The notes: generated from the letters alone by a model not told the origin. 64,000 nt of DNA from Himantopus leucocephalus (GCA_003993805.1 RSEF01000006.1:29323918-29387917), one strand, 5' to 3'; positions 38,611 through 50,013 are shown, counted from the stretch's first letter. Made by a program: numbers and translations.

Positions 38611-38646
38611 TTTACTTCCTAACCCTTTTTTCTTTTTGTTTTACAG
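38611..38646 (+). promoter_or_regulatory. 3' splice site of the 38647 exon
   Basis: A pyrimidine tract rich in T runs to a TTTTACAG acceptor. CTAAC at 38619-38623 is a near-consensus vertebrate branch site, with its branch A 24 nt from the terminal AG. No other AG lies between them. This is the layout of a strong constitutive acceptor. Confidence 0.85.
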
Positions 38647-38724
38647 AAAAGGTCACGGATCGCCTACAGTGATGAGGTGCGGAATGAGCTCCTAGGGGAT
38701 GATGGGAATTCCTCAGAGAACCAG
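38647..38724 (+). CDS. VTI1A: VTI1A internal coding exon (linker before SNARE motif)
   Basis: This 78-nt exon encodes 26 residues, beginning KRSRIAYSDEVRNELLGD and ending SSENQ, which I recognise as the VTI1A segment joining the N-terminal three-helix domain to the SNARE motif (about residues 89-114 of the human protein, from memory). VTI1A is a tail-anchored Qb-SNARE that forms fusion complexes for endosome-to-TGN and related traffic. The exon is preceded by a pyrimidine tract ending TTTTACAG and followed by CAG|GTAGGA. It starts and ends in phase 0. A CTAAC branch-site candidate lies at 38619-38623, 24 nt before the acceptor AG. No stop interrupts the frame. The reading joins in frame either to the 21-nt microexon or directly to the exon at 50014. 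The preceding exon is not in the window. Identity is confident because the peptide is highly conserved among vertebrates. Confidence 0.96.
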
Positions 38725-41700
38725 GTAGGATGCTAATCAAGAAGCCCTAGTGGGTGGCTGGAGGGTGAAGGAGGTCACTGGCACACTGGGCTTCTCAAGC
38801 TGCTCCTTAACAGCATTAGCAACAACTCATGTGGAAGTGATACTGTTTAATGCAAAGCTGGGGTCTTAATCAACTTCAAAATGTTTCTTGGAGATCTTAC
38901 ATTTAACCCTTTAACTTGTGATCACTGTCTGCTATCTTAAAAAAAATCTTTTCTTCTCTTTTCTTTATTATTTAGTACTTAAGAAATAACTTGAAACGCG
39001 CTGTTTGCCGACAAAGCCAAGGTCTTCACCTCAAACACATGTAAAAGGAATAAAAAAGTACATAATGCAGCTTTGATAATAATGCAGTATAATTAAATCA
39101 ACACTGGCAGGCAAAACAAATGAAAGTGCACTCTCAGAATTAGGCAGTACCCCACTCAGTTTCCTTGTGTGATTCCTTCCCTAAACAGATTTTCTCTCCT
39201 TGTACCAAAAACACAAGTTGTGCTAATAAGAGCATGCTTTCATAATGCACGTTGTACTAGAACACAGAATGCTATCCATCTTATTTAATGAAGGAAAGCT
39301 TGATAATCCTGAGGCTTTTTTAAAATCTTGCACCCGTATTGTTGTTCTACAACTACGGTGAGGATCCTGCTAGACTATGGAAAATTATAAAGACAACATT
39401 ACATTCAGGGGACTTTGACCCACCTGTTAATATTCCTTTTGGTACTGAAACTTGTTTGACAAGCTCTGCCTGAAAGCAGAATGTTTCTTTTCATTTTGAA
39501 AATCATGTCAGCTGTAATCAAAGTTGTGCATTTTGAGATAGAAGTTAGTTGAAAGTTTTCTTAAATATCAGATTTTCTCTTTTGACCAGATAGAATTTAA
39601 ATTATTTTGGTAGTAAGAGTGAAAATTATTTAAATGGTTACTTGACAAATGCAATATTAAATAAGGAAACAGATCAGAACCACGTTCTGAAATTTTTAGT
39701 AACTTCTACCATCAATATAAGCTCGGTTCCACTAAGGACAGAAAAAAAGAAAGACTTGGAGACTTACCCCCATGCAATCAATTTTAAAACAGAGATCCCT
39801 TAAACTTTAACCTTATACAGTATTTTAAATGTGCTATGTAAGTTTTAAACTTTGTAATAGACTTTAATACGTACATTTATTAAATTATACACAGGATACA
39901 ATATATCTGTAGATGTAAGACTGTAGCAGACTGTATAGCCGCTCTAATATCTATGTGAAGAGTTAAATTTAAAAGATATTAATCTTCATATTTATATATT
40001 ATAGCAAGGGGAGATTCCGAAAGTTGAATAAAATAAGTTGGGGTTTTTTTATCCCTAAATAAGGAATTTAAGGAAGGAATGATTTTAGGGAAAAGTGTTT
40101 CACAGTCTGCATGTCATGATCGTAAACTCAGTCCTGTGAAAGTGTTAAGATTCTCATTTTATTTCTTTTAAGGTGCTGCTATTTTTACATTTCAAGAAAA
40201 AAAAATGTGTGAATTCAGACATAAAAGGGCAATTGTGATAAGAAGCTTTACTTATAACAGAATATCTTATGTGTAGGGATGAGATAAAATATTTTATTTT
40301 CACTTTTTAAGGAATGGTTAAATAACTGGTTCACATGTGCACTTTTTGCGAGTTATGATCTTTTTTCTAAACGTGATGGAAGAAACGTGGTCTCATCTCA
40401 AGGAACCAAATGATACCTTTAACCATTTGTCAACACGAGTTTTTTTTCTTCCAAATGACCGCTTCTTAGATGGAAGAAAATTTTGGGTGGTAAAGGAATT
40501 TTATGTAGTCTTTTAGGTAATCAAAATCCTTTTCTATAACTCAACTTGAAATTGTTACCCCTGTACCTTTGAAAGTTCTGAATTTCTTTCCTTTCTTCCT
40601 TGAAAGAGGTTATGAAATATCACCATAAAGGAGTCACCTAACTTCTTTTAAATATGTGAATGCCGGTATTTTTTTAAAAATATTATTTATTGTGTTGTTC
40701 CAGTAGTCAATCTCACAATCTCTGTTTCTTATGAAATATCATTATTTATATTTGTATTTATCTTATAGGCATGTAGTTATGGGTACAAGCAGATAGTGCA
40801 AAAACTTCAGTTGGATGTTGAGCTTATCAGAACGTACAGCTATCCAAATGAAGTGTAAGGTTTGGGTACTTACCATGTAGCGAACACGTTATGTCGACGT
40901 ATTTAACTCAGTAACCCCAGGGCTGATACACGTTCACTCTATACATTATTATATCAAAAGAAAACTTGGACTAGATGATGAAAGGATGCTCAGATATAAC
41001 TTACAGCCATATAAAATATTTGAAGATGTTTCAAATTCTTGCTTTCAATTTGTCTGATGGAAATAAATATAGGTAGATGGACTGACCCTCACCCTAATAT
41101 TGTAGGACTTTTACTTCTCAATAAATTTGGATTAGGTTAAAGGAGTTAAACTGAAAAAGTGAGTTTGTTTTCCCCAATTCAGTCGCCAAACGGTGAAAGG
41201 GGAGAGGAGAGGAGAGATTCCTCTTCTGACAGAGGAGCTGTTGAAAAAAGTTGCCAGCTCAGAATTGCTCCTGTACCAATCCACAAATATTGGTAAAATC
41301 TGGCAATAGAAATGCTGAATATCTGGTTAGACTGGGGTGTTACCCAAGGGAAACAAGAGGTATGAGCTGCACGTTTTAGGTATGGTCTTTGTCATCACGA
41401 TAAACATTTGTGTAATGTTTCTGGTAGAGTAAGAAGACAAAAGAAACTTAATGTATACTGGCTAGTATGACTATAAGAAGTATCTAGAAATAAATGGGGC
41501 ACTACTGGAAAGATAAACAATTTGGATCTTTTCTTTATTCAACTTCTGTTTTTTCAGTTGAGTTTCAAAGGTACAATTACAGCAAACCACAGCCAAGTTA
41601 TAATCTGTAATGAACAGGGTCATAGGTATGAGTTTCCAGTTGTTCTCCCAAGAAGAAAGACTGAAGTACAAAGAACAGATTGAAGAATTAGCAAACGATG

Positions 41701-42780
41701 ATTTACCTTTCGTCTTCATTTTTCCAAACTGTCTCCCGTAAGTAGCAGTCATCATGTGTAGATGGCCCCTTAGAATACAGTGGCCTTATAAAGATTATAC
41801 CAAGATTTAACTAATTTTACCAGATAAAGCACATGGGAACAACTTGGAAGAAGTTGTAAGAATTATACAAGTCTGCTGTCAAAGTTTCTTTTGAAATAAA
41901 TGCATCTTTGTTTAGTGAGATAGGTAGTAATATAGTGCTCTTTAAGCACTTAGAGTTTAGTAGAGTCATTGCTTAGTATAAGTTAATTTTTTTCTTAATT
42001 TTAGTCGGGTGAATGTAGTCGGATGAGGCACACAGAGGTTGAGAATCAGGAGACGTTCCTTCTCACATGAAAAAAACCCCACCTCACAGTCCCAAACCCA
42101 AAGCCCTACTGTGTACATTGGGTTGTTATTTATTTTCCAGGAGTGGTCTTAAACAGGCTTTGTTGCTTTCAAGTCTTATTTGTCATTCTGGCCACCAACA
42201 TTTATCAAATCCCTTGAAAGTTTTGAGTTTTTCAGTGCAGTGATACACTACTTAAAGTTGTGGCTTCACTTTAATAATCATAGAACTGTTTCATGTGGTG
42301 ATTCATATGTTTTTTAAAAAGTAAAGGTTGGGTTAAATCAGAAATGGTTCTTGACGAAAATAGTGTCAGGTATACAGTATTGCCAACTTTCTTGAAATAT
42401 AACAGTATTCCCTTCTCTTTCACAACTATGTTCATTAATAAGTTTAAATAAATTTGCATTAGGTTAAATTGCATGTCCGTATACACATACACTGCATATG
42501 TGATTTGTGGTGAACAAATATTTTGTGGCTACTTAATTTCTGACTACAAAGTTCTGATAATATTAGATTTGGGCTTGCTGTGCATAAAGTGTGTCAAACT
42601 TCAGCTACAGACCAGGGGGTGAAGTTGGTCAATTTAATTCCCCAAGATCTAAAGAAGGTCGGTATCATTTCATATAGCCCTGGCAGAGCAGATCATTACC
42701 AGACACAAATCTGTTCGTTACATGCCGAGGGTTTATAGCAAAATAAATAGACTGTCATCATAAGTTCAGAAAATTGTGTG

Positions 42781-42924
42781 TTCGACCCACGATAATGTGT
42801 AAAGGGCGTTTAATAGAGTTCAGCATTTATTCGTTATCTATATGCGGACAGAGACGGCGGTAGCGTTATCAGCTTTTTTAAAAAAAATTCGGTAGTTTTC
42901 TATGTCACGTGACATGCCTCACAG

Positions 42925-42957
<33 letters not shown>

Positions 42958-42990
42958 CACCCCATCTCGCTCCCTCGCTCTCTGCGGCGC
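42781..42990. promoter_or_regulatory. CpG-dense patch with GTCACGTGAC palindrome (candidate enhancer)
   Basis: I count 15 CpG in about 210 bp, far above the surrounding intron. The perfect palindrome GTCACGTGAC at 42904-42913 is an extended E-box, identical to the core of the CLEAR motif bound by TFEB/TFE3 and also suited to USF. An (AC)n tract follows directly. The patch lies 2.1-2.3 kb before the microexon. A regulatory role is inferred; no promoter elements were seen. Confidence 0.4.
42924..42960. repeat. (AC)n microsatellite
   Basis: About 18 AC units with one AC-to-GC interruption near 42951. It directly follows the E-box palindrome and can in principle form Z-DNA. Confidence 0.95.
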
Positions 42991-43120
42991 AGTTTTGATT
43001 TTAGTCACAGCAGAAGGCTTAGCCACAAGAGATTCCACTGGTTCAAACCAGCGTAAACCAGATTTTTTTTTTTTAGCCTACAAAGGAACAGATTACCTCT
43101 TGTATCGAATTCTGCATTGC

Positions 43121-43138
43121 AAAAAAAAAAAAAAAAAA
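43121..43138. repeat. A homopolymer run
   Basis: Eighteen A inside the CpG-retaining block upstream of the microexon. A T run lies about 55 bp before it (near 43063-43074), so the two could pair in the transcript. Confidence 0.9.
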
Positions 43139-44330
43139 TCTTTGTTTCAAAAATATGCTGATTATCATAACCTAAAATGGTGGCTGCACACGGCTTAGTG
43201 CTGTTTACAGTTGGGCGGTGAGCATAATAAAAATAATGTTTCAAAACAGGAAAGTAAAGGTAACACATTTTCATCAAGAGCATTGTTAAATGGGGGAAAA
43301 ATACATCTTTTGTTAATTTGAATGAATATCTTTCAGCCAATGTTAAAAAAACGCAAACCCTCTCCCATTACTTAGCTGCAAATCCCATGCAGAGCTTAAA
43401 TTCAGCCATGCAGCACAAACCAGATAGAACATTTTTGTTTGGGACCTATTGAAAAAACAAATGTGCAGCATTTTAAATCTCTCATTGATTATAGCAGGGT
43501 GGCATGCCCAAACGGGCTCTATTGCGGGAGAGTAGTTTTAAACTTTGGCCCTTTAAGTATCATAGTCAACTGAAGAATGGTGGCCTCAGAAAGAAAAGAT
43601 AGCTATGTGATCAACTCCCAGATCGTCTCTTTCTAAAGAGCCGTAATGTTTGCCTTTTTGGGGAAAAAAGGGGGGGAAGATCTGGAGAAAGAGACCAATT
43701 TATGATAGGCCAAGCACTTGAATTTAAGCCCCGGTTTGGCGGACAATGCAGTTTTCTTTATCGCAAATTCTAGCAAAGTTCCTTTAGCTACGTACTGAAG
43801 AGCTGTTTCAGTTTAAGTCCGTGTAGTAGTAGCCCTCCTAATTACATCTCGTTAGAGCCTCGTTGTCCGTTTGGGGAACGGGGTGAGGCGTACGTTCAGT
43901 TTTAGATGAGCCATATGAAACAATAGAGAATAATGGAGGTTCTTTTGTTTCCTTCATGCTGGCGAGACTTTATTAGTAGTAAACATTCTCAGCTTACACA
44001 CGTGTTGAAAATTAGTGTTATGAAACTGTAGGTGAAATAGCAGCATAAACTGAGATAATGATGTAGCTGTTGTAATTTCGCATTCAACTGGAATCGGTGA
44101 GAGAACTGTAATTTTTTCATAAAGAGCCACCCTTATACAGACATTTGTTGTGAGTAATTATACGTTTTGTTCCAGTACAAATAATTTCTCTCTCTCTAAG
44201 GGTAGAGCTTATTACGAAATAGCTTGATAATCAGACTGGGGTTTTATTTAGTTTTATAGTAAACCTGCCAGAGCAATAATATTAATAGTGTTAGATTGTG
44301 TTGATTTACAAGCATAAATTGATAAATATA

Positions 44331-44396
44331 AATGTATATACTATATAAGTATACCCCCACACACTAAGTGTGTGTATATACATACACTGTGTAGTG
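44331..44396. repeat. AT/GT-rich stretch with ACACACT-A-AGTGTGT hairpin
   Basis: The stretch contains ACACACT and AGTGTGT, a perfect 7-bp inverted repeat around a single A, flanked by GTATAC and GTATATAC. It lies about 0.7 kb before the microexon. It is probably a degenerate microsatellite that can fold. Confidence 0.6.
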
Positions 44397-45050
44397 GTCT
44401 AGGATTAAGGACCTGGACCGGGTCTTTTCTGAGGGAAATGTGTTTCCTGTTGTTCCCTATTCCTTTGTCTATTTTTAAATATGCTATGCAATAAATCATA
44501 ATTCTGGGCCATTTAACTAAGCGGCTTCTTTTTTTTTTTTAACTGGAAAAAACCCTCTCTATGAGGTTCAATAATAAAATTAGATAATATAGTCACATCA
44601 GAACTCAGGTATATAAAAATTGAAATACTGGTTACATGCTATAAAGATGCAGTCATCTATTAATAAGTTAGATCTGCTAGTAAAATAAGAAATCAGTTGT
44701 CACAACTAAAATATACAGAAAACATTCTGAAAACTTGTATATACAAAACCACTTCAGCTGTACAATCTTCGAAGAGAGGAATAGTAAACTTGTTTTTTTC
44801 TTTATAATATAGACTTCTATGAAGTCATTCCCCTTTATTTCATGATGGTGTCTTAGATGTGGTTTAAAAGAGAATTTCACACTATTCTCTTTGTTTAATG
44901 TGACAGTGTGAGAAAGTGATCTTTATTCGTTCAAAAAACTCTGCATGTAGTCTATGTTTAGGTTCTTTTAATGTGTTTGTCTGTGATTTTTAAATGCTAA
45001 ACATGTAAACAGATAAATTGTCAATGTTAATTCTGTATCCTGTCACACAA

Positions 45051-45110
45051 CTGATCTTTCTTTCCTGCCATTTCTTTCCTTTTTATCTTTTTTGTGCGTT
45101 CATGTTGCAG
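45051..45110 (+). promoter_or_regulatory. Microexon 3' splice site with distant branch site and UGC motif
   Basis: CTGAT at 45051-45055 is the best branch-site candidate, 56 nt before the acceptor AG. No AG occurs from 45013 to 45108, a long AG-exclusion zone. Between lie TTCTTTCC-type pyrimidine blocks (about 45055-45092), of the kind bound by PTB, and a TGC at 45095-45097, 14-16 nt before the exon. In mammals, UGC motifs close upstream of the acceptor mark SRRM4/nSR100-dependent neural microexons, while PTB sites repress them outside neurons. Assigning these regulators here is inference. Confidence 0.6.
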
Positions 45111-45131
45111 TTGATAAAATTACGTGAAGAG
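45111..45131 (+). CDS. VTI1A: VTI1A alternative 21-nt microexon (LIKLREE)
   Basis: A 21-nt microexon encodes the seven residues LIKLREE, bounded by TGTTGCAG and the strong donor GTGAGT. It is phase 0 at both ends, so inclusion adds seven residues and skipping leaves the frame intact. The same insertion distinguishes the brain-enriched Vti1a-beta isoform from the ubiquitous form in mammals (established knowledge). It sits immediately before the SNARE motif, whose first residues RAHLLDNTERL begin the next exon. The insert is one heptad long: its second Leu is followed by Leu at +7 and +14 in the next exon, so it can extend the coiled coil in register. The acceptor has features of neural microexons (separate entry). 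Tissue specificity in this species is inferred. Confidence 0.93.
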
Positions 45132-47395
45132 GTGAGTACTTTCTTGCTTTTTGTTGTCTAGCTTTCCCTTTAAAGCTGAGTTTCTAAATCTGAAGTAGAT
45201 CTTTTTGTTCATTGTTGCAGGGAAATCTACACAAAGCAAAAATATTGATTACATTGCTTTAAAATATTCACTGTTGTGCCTCTTTTTCCCTAATAATTGT
45301 ATACTTACATAGGAATCTCTAGATCAAACCTTAGAAATTAACATTCTTTGATAGTGGAAATTTTTTTAAAGGCACTAGAAAAAGAAGGAAAAAAAAACCC
45401 TATTATTTGATCTCTGCTAGAATGCCATGATCAAATCAGGTACAGTAATAATCATGTTTGCATCACAAAATCTTTGATAGGGTAAATACATTTATACACT
45501 GGTATTGAAAGTGAAAGCATTGCTTTGGTAAAAACCTGGGCTGAAACACTCTGAAAATTACGTAGTATTTCACAACGTTTTGAGTTTGGTGTGAGGTATT
45601 CAAGTAGCTTATGTATTATACTGGATATTGTATACCTACTGAAAAAACAGTACAGGTAGACCTACGCACACATATCAATATTTATTATTTATTTGTGAGT
45701 GCTGTAGATCTGTAGGTGTAACACTAGAGATCAGTATTCCAGAACACCGTTCTTCCCGTTGTAAAATGACTCATAAATATTTAGAGAGAGAAGCCTGTTT
45801 TAATGGCCAGTTCCTCAAATGTTTCAGTATATTTTCTGAAATTAATCTCCTCTGTTAGTTACTGCTGTAGCAAAGCAGGTATCTGAACTGCTCTTTTTTT
45901 TATTATTTCCCGATAGCTGCCAAAAAGAAGGTCTCAGTAAAGTCCAGATTACTTATAGGTCAGATTTCTGAAGGGTTTCGTATGGAGAATTTGAACCAGT
46001 GAAGTATTTGAATAAATATGTTTAGAAGCAGGAGTATTTTAACATCACGTATTTGTCTGGTATCTTCTTTTTGAAACATGTGTGCCCAGACGTATCAGTA
46101 ATGAATACTGAGCTCTGCAGGAAAGGATTTGTAAGTTTTAGAAATGGTGATGACAAAGAATTGTAAAGTAACCAGATTAAGGACAATTACAGAGAATTCT
46201 TAAAAACAGTAAGATATTTGTGATATAAAGATTCTTTCACTAGTTCCCTGAATGCTTTATTTTTCCCTCTTCTTGTGGAGCTGATATTAATATGTTAAAG
46301 CTACAGAGTAGAACAGTTAACAAAAAAAATTAAACAAAATAAACATGTAACCACATGAAAGCCCTCCCACCACTGCTGAGCTCCCCTCCCCAATAGTCCC
46401 AGGATTTAAACAGATGACAATATTGTTGCATGGCTTTGTATAGCCTGATTTCTGAGATTTTTCAGAAGAACAAGGTTCGTTTGCTCATCCCTTTAAAAAC
46501 ACCTGCACATCTGCTCCTGTACTTTTGTAAAAGAATATAGTAGGATCATATTTGCTTGCAAACATAGATTATAGTTTTGATGAAGATTCCTAATTTGTAA
46601 ATTTACTCTGAAAACTTAATCAGATATAAAGAACAAAGCTGCTACTTAACTGCTCTTCTTTTTGAAAGAGCTATGAAGGCAAATAGGAAAATTCAGGATG
46701 TTGTTGCAAAGGGCTGCAAGTTGGGAGCTATACTGAACTCAGTCATACCTTTTGGAGTTTATAAATCTTCCTTGTTAGCCACCTAAAAATTTATGACGTT
46801 GCTTCTGGTGCTTTTCTTTCTTGCTTTTCCCTGCTAGCCTCGTAAGTTGCTTTTTCCTCTCTCTGCATATTGTGAAAGGAGCAGCCAATAGAACTAAATA
46901 AAGGGATTTATTATTTCGTCTAGATCAAAACTGTACAGGTAGAGAGAGAAATAATTTCAAACCCAATCGTTAGCATTCTGTTCTCTGCACTTAGTTACCC
47001 ACTATGTGTTGGCTAGGTTGTAATTGCAATGGTGTGCTTATACCCAATGCAAAATGCACATTACAGTTTAAACGAAGGCTAGTACAGTGACTCAGGCGTA
47101 ATTCTCAACTCGTCACATAGTGAAACATCAAGGCATCCCCAATTATAGTTCTCCTAAGGAGGTATGAACTGATCTTAAAAGAAATTGCGGTTTGCCATAC
47201 TGTTTGTTAATAAAACCTGCGCTTCCTCTCATTACAGGGCTCAATTCTAGCACACTTGCCGTACACAGGCTTCCACGGAGGCTGTGTCGCTCTGTCTTTT
47301 GAGCTCCTGAGATCTCAGTTTGAATCCAGCCCACATGGAATGACTAAATCTCTAGTGATAGCGTGCCACTTTGCAAAACTTCCTTATATAACTCC

Positions 47396-47600
47396 AGATG
47401 GAAGCTGTGTCTGAAGCTGCAAGACGCGCTGAATCACCTCGCTGCCCACCTCGCAGAGAGCAGGGGCTGCTGTGGGAGAAGGAGTTTGGGGAGGGGTGGG
47501 AGGCAGTTGAAAGCATCAGCTGCTACTGTGGGACATTGATTTCGTGACCAAAGGACGGGGTGCCTCCAAAACCGAACAATGTAAATAACACCACCCTTTG
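47396..47600. other. Locally GC-rich patch in the intron after the microexon
   Basis: This part has several CpG (GACGCGCTG, CTCGCAG, GACGGGG) and a G-rich run near 47485-47505, in contrast to its AT-rich neighbours. No coding frame, repeat or promoter motif was recognised. It may be a regulatory element. Confidence 0.3.
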
Positions 47601-48599
47601 TAATAAAAATTAGGTTTCGTTATATAGTGGCTTGGGTGGAAAGGTTCTGAAATCAGGTAAGAAACAGCTCGGAGTTAACGTTAGCCCCGAGTTCACAGAG
47701 CTGTAGTATTCTAATTGCTTGCAGTAAGACTGAGCTGAACTGTAGGCTTGTAATTTACTTTTTAGATTAAATGCAGCTTATAGAGTATATAAAAATATAG
47801 AGTTAAATGCTAATTCATTCTGTTGGGTAGCTCTTCCACATTGTAACGTGAAATCTGATTATTTCCCCCCCTCTCCCTTAACATAGCAGGATAGCCTTTT
47901 CATTTCCAGTATGCCACTACAGCGCTACGCATCTGTTCTGTAATTATAATGTTCTACCCCTTGTGCTCACTCCCAGCCTACGTTGCTGTGGGTTTTTTTA
48001 AAGTATCTCCACTCTGACTTCTAGGATTCTTACCTTCTAAACTCCTTCTCTATATTCCCTTCCTTTTCTCTTCTACTTTTCTTTCTTGAGAGACATCTAT
48101 GTAATAGTGTTAGGTTTCTGATGTTTTTTACAAAGTTTAGAATATTTAACACTAGTTGTTCTTTAATATTATTTAGGGAGGGCAGTATTTGGAGAAAGGC
48201 ACTGCAGACTTACACTTTTTTTTTTTCTTCTAATGGGCAATAGAGAGGAACCAGCAGATGTTATGAAAAGGTGCCTTTTAAAAATTAAGCAAAATTAACA
48301 CTAATTACCTAGATTGACCATGAGTCCTAAGAACATGCACCACTATAGTTGCTGTCGTGATTTCAATTACAGCATTGTAACTTATGGTTTTAAATTTTAT
48401 TAAGTGCTTGTGCTGATTTTTTTTTTTTCTTGGTGGCCTGCCCCCCATGAATGCAAAAGGCTTTTTTGCAATTTACTCTTAACCTATCCACTGTGTATTA
48501 GACAACTCTATTAATTATTATAGACTGTTATTGCAGCTTTCCTGACCTTCACATTGGGTCCTATCTGTGCTGATCTAAATGCATTGTTTTAATGATTTC

Positions 48600-48600
<1 letters not shown>

Positions 48601-48640
<40 letters not shown>

Positions 48641-48664
48641 GGAAAAAAAAAAAAAAGAAAAAAA
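48601..48664. repeat. A-rich tract with 36-A run
   Basis: Thirty-six A are followed by GAGGGG, a second run of 14 A, a G and more A. It could be an expanded poly(A), but I recognise no retrotransposon or retrocopy before it and no target duplication. Its length is likely variable. Confidence 0.9.
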
Positions 48665-49971
48665 TTCAAGGCAAGCTTTGATGTGGCTTTAGCTGCCTCG
48701 ATCGTCTGGCCGCATCTCAGAGATGTGTCACCTATGCCGGGAGGGAATAGGGAAATCACGTTTTGAATGGTAATGATAACATACTAATCACTTCCTTTCT
48801 TTGAAGATAGAAGCGAGATATTCTGTCAGCATCCCTGGCTGCTAGAGCTTGGAGGCACTGGTCTAGGTGTATTAGCTTAAGTGTGCATGTCAATACAGCT
48901 TGCATCTCCCAAGATCCATAGGGGCTCATTAGAGCAAGGTAGATCGTTTCGGTAGACAGCCACTCAGATAATATGTATGGCACCTCCTTTTTTTATTATT
49001 ATTAGAAAGCATTTCTTCAATTTTTAAATGACATCTGTCAACAAGGCAAAGTTGTAGGAAATATTTTTTGACAAATATCCAAAATGTTGTTTTGGGGTAA
49101 AGGGGTCCTTGGAAAGGCGTGTGTGTTTGTGTGTGATTACCTTACTGGGGGTGGGGTGGGGCTTTTATTTTTTGATGGCTTGATTAGAGCAACTCAAGGG
49201 TCAAATTTCCAAAGGAAACGTAGCTTACATGTTGAAATATTGGCATTTTGGATGCGGAATAAACTAATGAAAATAATAGTTTCACTTTTTCACTGTTACA
49301 GACTCCCCAAGTGAAAATGTATTGGAAGATGCGTTTTTACTAGAGTTTATTGTTATCTCATAAATGGGCAAATGACTTCTGGGAAAAATACCTTGTACCT
49401 GCGTGTGTGTGTATTATTTATATATTCATATATATATTTAGGCATAAGAGATGTAAATCAAGAAACCAGTGTTTTGTTTCTACATCTTTTTACATCAAAC
49501 AGTCTGAAGAATATTCATGCTGTTCAGTATTCTGTATGAATCGCTCGTTGTTTTTATCACCTCACTTGAGTAGTACACATAATTTTCAGCAGAGGATATA
49601 TTTCCTTTAAGTTCATGTTAAAAACTACCACTTGCATTTAAAGTGATGGTTTCATCAAACTGTAGTTGAATAGAAATCATGGGTGCTTGCATACATGTGT
49701 CACGGGGAAATCCATTTTGGAAATGCTCTTCAGACAGGTTTCCCATATAATAGTCGCGTTCTGTTTTGTGAGTTCATGTAATAAGAGTGAAGCACGTATT
49801 CCATGTTTCAAAACAAAAATGATTGGTACACATAATTATGATTGATCATAGAACCTGCCCCTTCCAGTGGTCCTTGTAACAGGCTCTTCCATAAAATATA
49901 CGTGGACGTTTTTATGTTTTGGAATATGAAAGCACAATTAAAAAGGGGGGGAGAACATTGTAGACTGCTGC

Positions 49972-50013
49972 CTGATTATTTTTTTTTTCTCTCTCTCCCC
50001 TTTTCTTTTTCAG
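49972..50013 (+). promoter_or_regulatory. 3' splice site of the 50014 exon
   Basis: CTGAT at 49972-49976 is a branch-site candidate (branch A at 49975, 38 nt before the AG). It is followed by an almost unbroken T/C tract of about 33 nt and TTTTTCAG. This is a strong acceptor with no competing AG. Confidence 0.8.

Larger units (their letters stand above)
1..38646 (+). other. VTI1A: VTI1A intron, 3' part (at least 38.6 kb)
   Basis: This is the interval before the first coding exon seen. It is AT-rich, with scattered short open frames that show no domain, no conserved motif and no splice context. Recognised contents are listed separately: a solo LTR, an assembly gap, a GC-rich block, CR1 relics and simple repeats. 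The intron must start upstream of the window, because I could not find the preceding VTI1A exon, which in human ends in the residues GKLETDF. The long stretches 1339-3707, 3808-10484, 11077-18220 and 20336-38646 otherwise show only unique-looking intronic sequence. Confidence 0.85.
42600..44160. other. Candidate conserved non-coding block
   Basis: The stretch keeps an unusual number of CpG (about eleven in 43681-43920 in addition to the patch at 42781-42990) with mixed, non-repetitive sequence and no open frame of note. Such texture is typical of conserved non-coding DNA in vertebrate introns. This is judged by eye only, and no alignment was possible. Confidence 0.35.
38725..45110 (+). other. 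VTI1A: VTI1A intron between linker exon and microexon (6386 bp)
   Basis: It begins GTAGGA and ends TTGCAG. It is mostly AT-rich unique sequence from 38725 to about 42600. The last 2.5 kb differ: they hold a CpG-dense patch, an (AC)n tract, an 18-A run and a stretch that resembles conserved non-coding DNA. No LINE or LTR was recognised in it. Confidence 0.85.
45132..50013 (+). other. VTI1A: VTI1A intron between microexon and SNARE exon (4882 bp)
   Basis: It begins with the strong donor GTGAGT and ends TTTCAG. It holds unique-looking sequence, a patch of higher GC near 47400-47600 and a long A-rich tract at 48601-48664. No CR1 or LTR was recognised. The introns on both sides of the microexon are the least repeat-laden part of the window. 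Confidence 0.85.
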
